From assembly GCF_016772275.1 (NCBI RefSeq), contig NZ_CP065425.1:176001-240000 (forward strand): a DNA stretch of 64,000 nt. The letters run 5' to 3'. This DNA comes from Heyndrickxia vini (GTDB lineage: Bacteria > Bacillota > Bacilli > Bacillales > Bacillaceae_C). Positions 27,431-35,967 of the stretch are shown here, one piece after another (within the stretch, counting starts at the first letter, position 1; every line of letters begins with the position of its first letter). The position numbers and the translations under genes were made by a program. Below the pieces are notes generated by a model. The model did not search any database. It was not told the DNA's origin and was given only the letters and a program-made list of their open reading frames with translations.

Positions 27431-29180
27431 GGCTATTTATGCAAATAAGGAGTGCTTTAAAAGAGTAGAACTAGAGCAAGGGTTTAATATAATTCTTGCT
27501 GACAAAACAGATGAATCGACAGAAAAGGATTCAAGGAATGGTGCTGGTAAATCTACTTTGATTGAAATTATCCACTTCTGCCTTGGGTCAACTCCAAAAA
27601 AAGGAGAAACACTCAAGCATGACAGTCTTACAGACTGGATTTTTTTTATAGATATGATTTTAGGCAAGACTGAAATAACTGTGAGTAGAAAAGTTAACGA
27701 TCCTGGCAAGATTTATCTCCAAGGGGAACTAGATAAATTAAATTTATCTTTTAAAAAAGATAAACAAAATAAGAATTATATTACTGTAAAAGATTGGACA
27801 ACTGTATTAGGTCACCTGATGTTTGGCATAAATCTGGAAGAACGACAATTAAAATACAGCCCGAGTTTCCGCGGCCTTATTTCTTACTTTATTAGAAGAA
27901 AAAAAGGGGCATTTTTAAACCCATTTACTCATTTTCCACAACAAAAAGAATGGGATATACAGGTTAGTAATGCTTATTTGTTGAATTTAAATTGGGAATA
28001 CGCAAGTAAGTGGCAATTAATAAAGGATCAAGAAAAAATTCTTGATCAGCTAAAACAAGCCTCTAATGCTGGGTTAGTTAAAGGAATTATAGGGGGAACA
28101 ATAGGGGAATTAGAAGGTCAAAAAGTGACGCTTAGTTTTCAAGCCGAAGAGTTTAAAAAACAATTGGACAGTTTTAAAGTTCACCCCCATTATAAGAAGA
28201 TTGAAGAAAGAGCTGACAAACTTACTTCATTAATTCATCAAGATACTAATGATAATATTTCCGATCGAAAACTAATAACGTTTTATGAAAAAAATCTTGA
28301 AGAAGAAGAAAATCAAAAAAATATGATAATCAGTATTTTTGAAGAGGCGGAAATACATTTCCCAGAGCTAATAAAAAAACAGCTGAATGAAGTAGAGGAA
28401 TTCCACGATCAGGTGGTTAAAAATAGAAGGGAATTTCTTAAATTAGAAATAGAAAGATTAACTAGTGCAATTCACGAACGGGATGAGAGAATAAAGAAAT
28501 ACTCGGAAGAAAGAGCGAATAACTTGTTATTATTAAATGACTTTGGTGCATTAGAAGAATATACTAAGTTACAACAAAAATATTTAGAGCAAATTTCAAA
28601 AATAAATGAAATAGAAAATGCTATTGATAATATAAAACGATTTGAAAAGGGAAAGAGTTCTTTGAAGATTGAGAAAGAATTACTTCAACAAGATGCAAGA
28701 AATGATTACTTTGAAAGGTTAGATCAAAGAACAAAGGCTATTCAACTTTTTAATGAGAACTCTCAAGCTTTATATTCAGAGCCTGGAGTACTATTAATTG
28801 ACATAACGGAAACAGGATTTAAGTTCAATGTTCATATAAATAAGGCTGGTAGTGAAGGCATTGAACATATGAAGGTATTCTGCTATGATTTAATGCTTTC
28901 TCAATTATGGAGTGTATCACTTTGTACTCCGGGAATATTGATTCATGATAGTGGCATTTTTGACCCTGTAGATGAAAGACAAGTTCGTTCTGCTCTTGAA
29001 CTTGCTAAAAAGGAGTCTATAGGTCATGGTTTCCAATATATTTGCCTTCTAAATTCAGATAAGATTGTTATGAATGAAGAACTTACCCCGTATGTTAGAT
29101 TACGGCTGACTGATAACTCCGAAGACGGAGGAATATTAGGGTTTAGAATTTCACCCCAAAAAAACGATATCGATGAATAG
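27423..29180 (+). CDS. ABC-3C system ATPase (DUF2326-type, SMC/RecN-like)
   Basis: 585 residues. The N-terminal P-loop is unusual in position and sequence, DSRNGAGKSTLIEIIHFCLG (~37-56), followed by a DUF2326-like region. A long coiled coil (~210-460, rich in Glu, Lys and Leu) leads to the C-terminal ATPase half (GILIHDSGIFDPVDERQVRSAL, ~500; FQYICLLNSDKI). It is the sensor/ATPase of ABC-three-component systems, thought to recognise phage DNA or structures and activate the HNH effector. Terminator follows. Confidence 0.85.
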   Translation: MIKAIYANKECFKRVELEQGFNIILADKTDESTEKDSRNGAGKSTLIEIIHFCLGSTPKKGETLKHDSLTDWIFFIDMILGKTEITVSRKVNDPGKIYLQGELDKLNLSFKKDKQNKNYITVKDWTTVLGHLMFGINLEERQLKYSPSFRGLISYFIRRKKGAFLNPFTHFPQQKEWDIQVSNAYLLNLNWEYASKWQLIKDQEKILDQLKQASNAGLVKGIIGGTIGELEGQKVTLSFQAEEFKKQLDSFKVHPHYKKIEERADKLTSLIHQDTNDNISDRKLITFYEKNLEEEENQKNMIISIFEEAEIHFPELIKKQLNEVEEFHDQVVKNRREFLKLEIERLTSAIHERDERIKKYSEERANNLLLLNDFGALEEYTKLQQKYLEQISKINEIENAIDNIKRFEKGKSSLKIEKELLQQDARNDYFERLDQRTKAIQLFNENSQALYSEPGVLLIDITETGFKFNVHINKAGSEGIEHMKVFCYDLMLSQLWSVSLCTPGILIHDSGIFDPVDERQVRSALELAKKESIGHGFQYICLLNSDKIVMNEELTPYVRLRLTDNSEDGGILGFRISPQKNDIDE

Positions 29181-29181
29181 G

Positions 29182-29208
29182 GCTATTCGAGAGACTAGCC
29201 TTTTTCTA
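29182..29208 (+). terminator. Terminator after the ABC-3C operon
   Basis: Stem GGCTA/TAGCC with a ten-base loop and five T. It isolates the defence operon from the second tnsD. Confidence 0.55.
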
Positions 29209-29229
29209 ACGATTGAAGGAGGTTAGAGG

Positions 29230-31137
29230 ATGATTACTTACTTTCCAACTCCTTACAACGATGAATCATTGTACAGTATCGTAGCTAGGTATCATATCCA
29301 CAATGGCCATAAATGGCCAGGTGCTACTTTAGAAGAATTATTTAATAGTAATAAAATTAGAAAAGTAGAGGAAGTTTATATAAGATATCTACCTAGTCTT
29401 GTGAAAAAGATTAGCGTTTTTTCTAATAAGTTTACATCGAAGTACTTCATTGATAACCATACCGAAATACCAATTGTGAGACCCTTCAAGGAAAATAGTT
29501 GGTACAATGACTTCACTTTGAATTTAGATAGAAATGCAAGAAGAGGGAGTAAGGTATTATATTCTAGTTACTTACCTAAACAATATTCATCTAATGCGCA
29601 AAATATTAGTTCTAAAGAGTATTTTTATTACTGCCCTGAGTGTTTAATGAATCAATATAATGAATTTGGTGAGTGCTTTTGGAATCGATTACATCAAATT
29701 CCAGGGATTTTTGTTTGTAATATACATAAAATTCCTTTACTTGAGCATTACATGAATTTTAAGAATTTCAAAAAGGTAAACTTCATAACACCAAAATTAG
29801 AGGATGCCTATCGAAAAGGACACAAATTTAAAGAAAATATAATGGATTTATTAATAAATATATCTGAGGATTTAGAGTACTTGATGAGAAGAAATTTCTC
29901 ATCATTATCCGAACAATATCTTTTTGAAAAGTATATGGTTTTAATGAAGATAAAGGGAATAGGATTCCCTTTTAACAAGAGACAAAGGCTTTTGGGAGAA
30001 ATGGTGCTAGATTTTTATCCGGAAGAAATCCTCAATTTGTTCAACTCGAATTTTGATTTATTAGATAAGCGTAATTGGCTTGAGACAATAACAACCCAAA
30101 GTAGAATGGTATATTGTCATCCCTTGAGACATGTTTTAGTAATGAGGGTGCTAAGTGGCTCGGTTAAAAATTTCTTTGAAAAGGAATATATATATGAACC
30201 CTTTGGACAAAAACCCTGGATTTGTATGAACCCCTTGTCTGAACATTATTTGAAACCTAAAGTAAATAGACTCGATTTATCTGTGAATGAAAATACAAGA
30301 AATATACAAGGTGATTTTGTATGTGATTGTGGTTATGTTTATAGGTTGAGGGAAGGAGAAATAGATCCAACCCAAGTCAAGAATTTTAATAATAGAGTAA
30401 TAAAAAGAGGAGCCTTATGGGAAAAATCTTTACTAAAGTTAGTAGAAGATAAAATGATGAAGAAAGACATAGCAGATATTACGATGCTAAACAGAAATGC
30501 GTTGGCAAAAATAATTAATCAACTTATTAATATGAGACAACTAGATGAACAAAATCAACACGTGGAACATAAGAAAAAGAAGACTTTAGAGTATAGAGAA
30601 GAATGGATAAAGTTAAGAAAAAGTCATCCCTCTCTTCCACGTAAGGAATTAAGTTCTATAAATAGGAAAGTATACGTTTGGCTTAATAAACATGATAAAG
30701 ATTGGTTAATTAAAAATTCACCTGCACGTAGAAACACTGTTTCTAAAAAGTTAAACTACGCTGAAAGGGATTTATTCTTATTAAAGAAAGCTAAACAGAT
30801 AAATCAAAAATGGTCTAGGTTAGAGGAAGCAAATAATAGGATTATAAGAAAGTCCTTAAACCAAATGTACGAGTTACTTGGCAATAATCTATATAGAAAA
30901 ACAGAACAATATCCTTTGACGGTCGAGTATTTACAGTCTATTCAAGAGTCATTAGTGGAGTTTCAAAAACGAAGAATTATCTATGTGCTGAATAATAGAT
31001 ACTGTAATTCAACTGTTTCTTTTACCCAAGTTAAATTTCACGTGGGGCTATCTAAAAATTCAAATGAAACCTTAACAAATTATCTTTTAAAAATGATTAA
31101 ACACCATAATGAGAAGTTCAAACCTCCAAGTAATTAA
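29230..31137 (+). CDS. TnsD / TniQ-family target selector, copy 2
   Basis: 635 residues. TniQ N-terminus YFPTPYNDESLYSIVARYH closely parallels copy 1. The zinc site is C135-P-E-C138 ... C163-N-I-H166, and the second zinc/DNA-binding region has FVCDCGYVYRLREG (~360-373). AAGGAGG lies 9 bp before ATG. It is the last gene before the right end, far from tnsABCD. The C-terminal halves of the two copies differ clearly, so it probably selects a different attachment site, giving the element two alternative targets. Confidence 0.9.
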   Translation: MITYFPTPYNDESLYSIVARYHIHNGHKWPGATLEELFNSNKIRKVEEVYIRYLPSLVKKISVFSNKFTSKYFIDNHTEIPIVRPFKENSWYNDFTLNLDRNARRGSKVLYSSYLPKQYSSNAQNISSKEYFYYCPECLMNQYNEFGECFWNRLHQIPGIFVCNIHKIPLLEHYMNFKNFKKVNFITPKLEDAYRKGHKFKENIMDLLINISEDLEYLMRRNFSSLSEQYLFEKYMVLMKIKGIGFPFNKRQRLLGEMVLDFYPEEILNLFNSNFDLLDKRNWLETITTQSRMVYCHPLRHVLVMRVLSGSVKNFFEKEYIYEPFGQKPWICMNPLSEHYLKPKVNRLDLSVNENTRNIQGDFVCDCGYVYRLREGEIDPTQVKNFNNRVIKRGALWEKSLLKLVEDKMMKKDIADITMLNRNALAKIINQLINMRQLDEQNQHVEHKKKKTLEYREEWIKLRKSHPSLPRKELSSINRKVYVWLNKHDKDWLIKNSPARRNTVSKKLNYAERDLFLLKKAKQINQKWSRLEEANNRIIRKSLNQMYELLGNNLYRKTEQYPLTVEYLQSIQESLVEFQKRRIIYVLNNRYCNSTVSFTQVKFHVGLSKNSNETLTNYLLKMIKHHNEKFKPPSN

Positions 31138-31140
31138 TTC

Positions 31141-31279
31141 AGTTTACATCTTTATTGTATTTTTAAAAATGGTGTACTATAAAATGAGTAAAGAACTTTA
31201 TTGTTAGGATTTTATAAAGCTTCTCGATTTCAATACTATATGTAAACAATTTTGTATATAACTTTTTTGTTAGTATACA
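31141..31279 (+). repeat. Tn7-like right end with TnsB sites
   Basis: Inverted copies of the left-end repeat: GTATATAACTTTTTTGTTA near the terminus, GTAAAGAACTTTATTGTTA 66 bp further in, and AGTTTACATCTTTATTGTA another 46 bp in. The terminus is ...AGTATACA at 31279. Reference C residues are at 31262, 31196 and 31150. Wider spacing than at the left end is the usual Tn7 asymmetry. Confidence 0.88.
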
Positions 31280-31284
31280 AATGT
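31280..31284 (+). repeat. Right target-site duplication AATGT
   Basis: Identical to 12111-12115. The next bases TGTTATCGG are what followed the att site before this insertion. Confidence 0.93.
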
Positions 31285-31457
31285 TGTTATCGGAAAACTC
31301 AATCGTTCCGTAGCAAAACATTATGTATTCTCAGCCAAATGAGTTGTTCCCTAAAACGAGTGAAAATCGGAGTCTTTCCTCCTGTTTTCCTCGTTTTTTT
31401 GTGTCCAAAAGCAAGTGCAAAGGTATGAGCAAAGCCTGAAAAAAAGCGTGAAAAAAG
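31285..31457. other. Stretch between Tn7-like element and IS66
   Basis: It starts with TGT directly after AATGT, as a transposon terminus would, but I find no 20-bp-spaced TnsB-type repeats and no gene. It may be the worn left end of an older island or native DNA. Confidence 0.4.
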
Positions 31458-31543
31458 GTAAGCCCGAAATATAAAAAAATAGCGCACCTTTACGGTACGC
31501 ACAACGAATAGCCAGCCATCTGATATTTTTTTCGGATAGTTGG

Positions 31544-33137
31544 CTATTTTGCACATGTGGCTTGGATATTTTCTGACCAAGGCATGTAGTTATGTAAAAG
31601 ATCCGACTGCTGGTGAATTGGTAAAGTTGGCAGCTCTGTTAGTAGCTTGACTAAATATTGATAAAAATCGATACCATTTGCTTTTACTGTTTCAGCTAAA
31701 CTTAGACAAATAGCGTTCGCTTTTGCACCTGCTTCGCTTACAGAGAACAGCCAATTTTTGCGACCGATTACGTTGGGACGAATCGCATTTTCAGCAAGAT
31801 TATTATCGATTTCTAAATGGCCATCATCAAGAAATGCTTTTAATCCTTCTGCTCGGCTCAACGTATATTCAGCTGCTTTCGCCAACGCATTTTTACCGAA
31901 GAACGGTGAGCGATCAATCCAAGCGAAAAATTCATCTACGATGGGCTTCGATTTTTCTTGTCTTATTTGTTGGCGCTCTTCTGGCGAAAGGTGTTTAATT
32001 TTACGCTCAATCTGATACAACCGGTCGCAGTAATCGACGCCTATTCGCCCGTTTTTACTATCAGCTTTTAACCAATAACGCCTCGTGTGCGCCCAGCAGT
32101 TGGCGAACTGCACGTCAGGTAAATGACCGTAAGCTGAATAGCCATCGCAAATCACCGTTCCTTTGAACCCGGCTATCAAATCTTCTAATACAGCTCGACT
32201 TCTAGATAAGGCGCTTTTGAAAAGGACAATGATAGGACCTTGACTTGGTACGCTACGACATACCCAGTTATAAGCGTTCGATTGACCGGATTTTCCGTCG
32301 GAACGATTAATGATTTGCGCATAGGTTTCGTCCACATGGAGCACTGACTTGGCTGTTAGTACTTGCTTCATCAAATCATAAATTGGTTGAAGCCAATCTT
32401 CGGCAGCGCGAATAACCCAGTTAGATAGGTTCTTATCATTTGTAAGTAGACCATATCGTTCCCATTCTTTCACCTGGCGGTAAAGAGGCAAGTACTGAAT
32501 AAACTTATCGTAGATAAGTTTAGCCAAAACAGTTGGTCCTGCAATGCTACGTTGAATGGCAGTTTGCGGTGCTTTCCCACGCTTGATTTGTGCTTTTTGA
32601 GTGGTATCTTTTTTGCACACCGTGCACTCATAGGCATGCTCGATATGTTGCACACGCTTCATTGTAGCTGGAATGAATTTTGCTTCTTCACGTGCTATTG
32701 TTGTACCTACTTCTGTCATTTGATGAAGACAACAATCACATAGCGTATTAGCTGGATGATGGTGAATTTCTTCTATCTCAATATTGTTGCTAAATGAATC
32801 GTTTCTCTTTTTCTTTGATACTTTACGGACAACGGTATAGCTAACTGTTTCTGTGCTTTGTTCTTCTGTCTGCTCAGAATCGTTAAAAGACGGATCGTCT
32901 TCAAATAAAGAGCCTTGACCGTCTGGTACTTGATACTTTGATTTTTCTGATTTAGAACCATATAAAGCTTTGGTTAATTGACGAATTTGTTCGGTTAATG
33001 CCTCGTTCTGTTTAAAGCCTTTTATCGAGTTTTTCCGAAAGCCTATTGTTTTGTTGATTGGAATTGGTCAATTGCGTTTCAAGAAGCTGAATTAATTTTT
33101 CATATTGTGCCCCATTATTTGAAGAAACATTAACCAT
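31544..33137 (-). pseudogene. tnpC: IS66 transposase TnpC, single frameshift
   Basis: The protein starts at 33137 (MVNVSSNNGAQYEKL, coiled-coil N-terminus), but an extra A in GATAAAAGG near 33,025 brings a stop. In the -1 frame the sequence continues without break through the zinc-finger part (CDCCLHQM, CTVCKKD) and the DDE core (LHVDETYAQII, VICDGYSAYG, LAENAIRPNVIGRKNW). Either inactivated or a sequencing indel; no classical slippery signal is seen. Confidence 0.85.
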
Positions 33138-33236
33138 TCGTCTCACCACTTTTCGCCCGTTTTCGTTACTTATAGTATACCATTTGGGACAAAAAAATGA
33201 AGCTAAAAACGGCTGTAAATCAATGTTTTGATAGAT

Positions 33237-33590
33237 TTAGAACGCCCCTTTCAGTGATGATTTTATTGCTTTTGGCTGCTGAATGGATAATCCTTCTAGA
33301 AGCCAGCGAACCTCCTTTTGTGAAAGATTGCGTACTTCGTTTTCATCCTTGGACCATTGTAGTTTGCCGTTATCCAAACGCTTATAAAGCATGGCGAAGC
33401 CATCACCATCAAAGTATAAACATTTGTAACGATCTTTACTCCATCCAGAGAATAAGAAAATGGAATCGCCGTATGGATCCAGTTTGAATGTATCTTGAAT
33501 CAGTGTGGCAAGGCCATCAATTCCTTTACGCATATCGGTTTTTCCACAAATAATGTAAATGTTTTTGACATTTGTATAATCGTGCTTCAC
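33237..33590 (-). CDS. tnpB: IS66-family accessory protein TnpB
   Basis: 117 residues. It shows the conserved IYIICGKTDMRKGIDGLA, DPYGDSIFLFSGWSKDRYKCLYFDGDGFAML and QWSKDENEV blocks of IS66 Orf2 (not the unrelated Cas12-like TnpB). Required for IS66 transposition, role unknown. Overlaps tnpA by 4 bp. Confidence 0.92.
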   Translation of the reverse strand: MKHDYTNVKNIYIICGKTDMRKGIDGLATLIQDTFKLDPYGDSIFLFSGWSKDRYKCLYFDGDGFAMLYKRLDNGKLQWSKDENEVRNLSQKEVRWLLEGLSIQQPKAIKSSLKGAF

Positions 33591-33781
33591 GTATGTTTCA
33601 ACTCCCTCATAATGGTTCGAATTACGTACTCATCTACGCCGCTATGAAGGGAGATTTCAACGTTTGCCATTTTGATTGTGCAAATGCTAGTTAAAGATTC
33701 TTTTGGAGAAGTGGGTGGTAAATCCTTTTTACTTTCGGTATGAAGTGTGACGGGGACGATGGTTAATTTTTGTTGTGGCAT
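33587..33781 (-). CDS. tnpA: IS66-family accessory protein TnpA
   Basis: 64 residues from ATG 33781, chosen because AAAGGAGG lies 9 bp upstream. The longer open frame to 33832 includes the binding site itself. C-terminus MANVEISLHSGVDEYVIRTIMRELKH is typical of Bacillus IS66 TnpA (helix-turn-helix like). Confidence 0.8.
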   Translation of the reverse strand: MPQQKLTIVPVTLHTESKKDLPPTSPKESLTSICTIKMANVEISLHSGVDEYVIRTIMRELKHT

Positions 33782-34021
33782 AGAAAAAGCACCTCCTTTG
33801 ATTGATATAAGTATCATACCAAGTGGTGCCATATGTTTGAAATGCGTGGTTTGAATGGGGGCTTACCTTTAATAGTACATAAAGCTGTGATTTCCTGAAC
33901 AATTATATTGAGAGGATATCGGTAATTTTCACCTTATTCCATGTGAAAAAAGATGTTTTTCCGAATCTATTAACATGTTATCTTAAAAGAAAGAATATTT
34001 TAGGGAGGGAGTTCGTGCTTT

Positions 34022-34606
34022 ATGCCAAATTGTGATTGGGGTAGACCATGTGATTGTAAGGATTGTAGAACAGACCAATTCAGTATAATATGCCCTCATT
34101 GTGGATTTAACAATGTCTTAAATGTTTTGGGTAGTGCTGAACTTAAGTCGGATAAGAAAGGCAGTTCGGGTTATGAATTTACCTATCCATCTGGAACAAA
34201 GGAATTAAACTGCTATTGTTGTTCAAAGATTATTCCAGATGTTCGTTACTATGATGGTTATAATGAATACATATGTAAAATTAATATTAAACTTTATCAG
34301 AACAAATTAAATGGACTTGTTTGTAGTTCTTGTGGTGTGATAGACGGGGAACTGAAAGGAATTAAGTTTGTAAAACTAATTAAATTTGATAATAAACTTT
34401 ATTGTCAGAAATGCATTATTGATGCAGGAGTAAAAAAAATCCCTAATCCTTCAAACGAAAATGAAAAGTACGTTTTTAACGGGGAAAAGTTGAAATGGGA
34501 ATTACATAAGATAAGAATTCCTTGTCCCTCATGTCATAAAAAAAGATGGTTAAATGCTGAAAATAGATGGAAAACATTATGTAAAAAATGCTACCTAACT
34601 TCATAA
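34022..34606 (+). CDS. Hypothetical protein with multiple zinc-ribbon Cys motifs
   Basis: 194 residues with at least six CxxC-type pairs: CDCKDC near the N-terminus, CPHC (~26), CYCC (~64), CSSC (~101), CQKC (~128), CPSC (~169) and CKKC (~188). This predicts several zinc ribbons and nucleic-acid or protein binding. GGGAGGG precedes the ATG by 11 bp. Monocistronic with a terminator. No function assigned. It lies inside the island between IS66 and the ger operon. Confidence 0.7.
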   Translation: MPNCDWGRPCDCKDCRTDQFSIICPHCGFNNVLNVLGSAELKSDKKGSSGYEFTYPSGTKELNCYCCSKIIPDVRYYDGYNEYICKINIKLYQNKLNGLVCSSCGVIDGELKGIKFVKLIKFDNKLYCQKCIIDAGVKKIPNPSNENEKYVFNGEKLKWELHKIRIPCPSCHKKRWLNAENRWKTLCKKCYLTS

Positions 34607-34621
34607 GTATTTAAGATAGAT

Positions 34622-34653
34622 AAAGCTTGGAATACTGGGCTTTATTTTTTTAT
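34622..34653 (+). terminator. Terminator after the zinc-ribbon gene
   Basis: Stem AAAGC/GCTTT with imperfect extension, followed by ATTTTTTT. Confidence 0.5.
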
Positions 34654-34828
34654 TCTACCACGCAAAATAAATAAGATAACTAACATTTGATTTAATGGAA
34701 CAATGAAAAAAGCTGTGGTTCTCAAAAATATTGTGAAAAATTATGCCTATTAAAATTAATATTGAAATGTTCCAAAGAATTAAGTTTATGTATTTTCCTG
34801 AGTCTACCTATGATTTTATATAAAAAAA

Positions 34829-34859
34829 CGAATAAATTTCTCCTTTTTTTAAAATAATA
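34829..34859 (+). promoter_or_regulatory. Possible sigma-G promoter of the ger operon
   Basis: CGAATA (34829-34834), 18-bp spacing, AATAATA (34853-34859). This is close to the forespore sigma-G consensus (TGAATA / CATAATA). It is only a few bases before the ribosome binding site, so the leader would be short. Weak evidence, supported by the gene content. Confidence 0.3.
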
Positions 34860-34881
34860 TTCAAAAAAAGGAGGTGCTAGT

Positions 34882-35967
34882 ATTAATACACTTGATTCCA
34901 TTACAAATAAGCAAATGATGCTTATTCTAATAACAGTGATAGGTCTAAACAATCATGTATTTGTAATATCCCCTCTTGTGCAACATGCAGGAAAAGATTC
35001 ATGGATCAGTGTAATTCTATCATTTTTATTATCCTTAGTCTGGATTATACTTCTTTTAGTTTTGCAAAAGTCAATTAATAATGAGGGAATTTTTGAGTGG
35101 CTACGATTTAAAGTAAACAAAAAAATTATTATTATTTTGGGAATAATCTTTATTCTCTTTTTAATAAATTTAAGTGCTATCACATTAAGAGAAACTATTG
35201 CGTTAATTAATGTTGGATATCTTCCTGAAACCCCAAAATGGATAGTAGCATGTATTTTCAGTATTGTTTGCCTATATTTTGGAGGATCAAAACTAGGAAC
35301 GATAAGTATCATTAATATCTTATTACTCATTTTCGTTGTCTGTCTTGGGTTTTTCGTTGCTTTTACAAATATGGAACACAAAGATTATTCACTATTACTT
35401 CCTATTTTTGAAAATGGATATAGGCCCATATTAAAAAGTATTATTTTTCCCTATTCCGGAATGACTGAACTTATGCTTTTTTTATTTTTAAAAAAGAGAA
35501 TTAATACTCCAGTTAAATTTCGACATCTCTTTATAACGTCTTTCATATTAATGGGGCTTACATTAGGACCATTAATAGGAGCAATAACGGAATTTGATGA
35601 GGTTGAAGCATCCTATCAACGTTTCCCAGCATTTGAAGAATGGGGATTAGTTTCTATAGGGGATTTTATTGAACATGTGAGTTTTTTAGCTTTGTATCAA
35701 TGGTTAGCAGGTGCATTTATTCGCATTTCCTTATTCTTTTATACGATAAAAGAAGTTTTATTAGAAATTAATTTATATTCAAAATGGTGTCTATTTGTAA
35801 TTTTATTTATCGTAATTGGATATGCCGTTTATCCCATCAGTGATATTCATTATTCGAATGTTTTATGGAATATCCTACTACCTTTTACGACTTACTTTTT
35901 AATCAGTTTTTTACTTCTATTATCCTTATTTATTTTAGTACTACATAAAAGGAGAATAAATGTATGA
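34882..35967 (+). CDS. GerAB-type spore germination permease (GerB subunit)
   Basis: About 361 residues with ten hydrophobic helices, endospore-germination permease family (amino-acid permease fold). It binds germinant in the spore inner membrane. The conserved N-terminus INTLDSITNKQMMLILITV begins at an ATT codon (34882), six bases after a strong AAAGGAGGT. The first ATG (34915) has no site, so either ATT is used as start or an ATG has mutated. First gene of a B-A-C ordered germinant receptor operon; overlaps the next gene by 4 bp. Confidence 0.88.
   Translation: MNTLDSITNKQMMLILITVIGLNNHVFVISPLVQHAGKDSWISVILSFLLSLVWIILLLVLQKSINNEGIFEWLRFKVNKKIIIILGIIFILFLINLSAITLRETIALINVGYLPETPKWIVACIFSIVCLYFGGSKLGTISIINILLLIFVVCLGFFVAFTNMEHKDYSLLLPIFENGYRPILKSIIFPYSGMTELMLFLFLKKRINTPVKFRHLFITSFILMGLTLGPLIGAITEFDEVEASYQRFPAFEEWGLVSIGDFIEHVSFLALYQWLAGAFIRISLFFYTIKEVLLEINLYSKWCLFVILFIVIGYAVYPISDIHYSNVLWNILLPFTTYFLISFLLLLSLFILVLHKRRINV

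Larger units (their letters stand above)
12116..31279 (+). mobile_element. Complete Tn7-like transposon in attTn7 (19,164 bp)
   Basis: Bounded by 5'-TGT...ACA-3' ends, each carrying several TnsB-type repeats, and by a perfect 5-bp duplication. It encodes TnsA, TnsB, TnsC and TniQ/TnsD next to the left end, cargo in the middle (arsenic resistance, an unknown membrane-tailed protein, a peptidase remnant, an ABC-3C defence operon), and a second TniQ/TnsD next to the right end. There is no TnsE and no CRISPR-Cas gene. All core genes are intact, so it may still be mobile. Confidence 0.95.
31458..33866 (-). mobile_element. IS66-family insertion sequence
   Basis: Encodes TnpA, TnpB and a frameshifted TnpC on the minus strand. 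The ends are inverted repeats: GGTAAGCCC at 31457-31465 and GGGCTTACC at 33859-33867, extendable to AAAGGTAAGCCC. I see no 8-bp target duplication, so the limits may be slightly off or the flanks have recombined. Confidence 0.8.

Noticed and set aside
31299-31580. Minus-strand ORF of 93 codons near the IS66 end
   Set aside because: It crosses the IS66 end and the tail of tnpC, with no ribosome binding site and no family resemblance.
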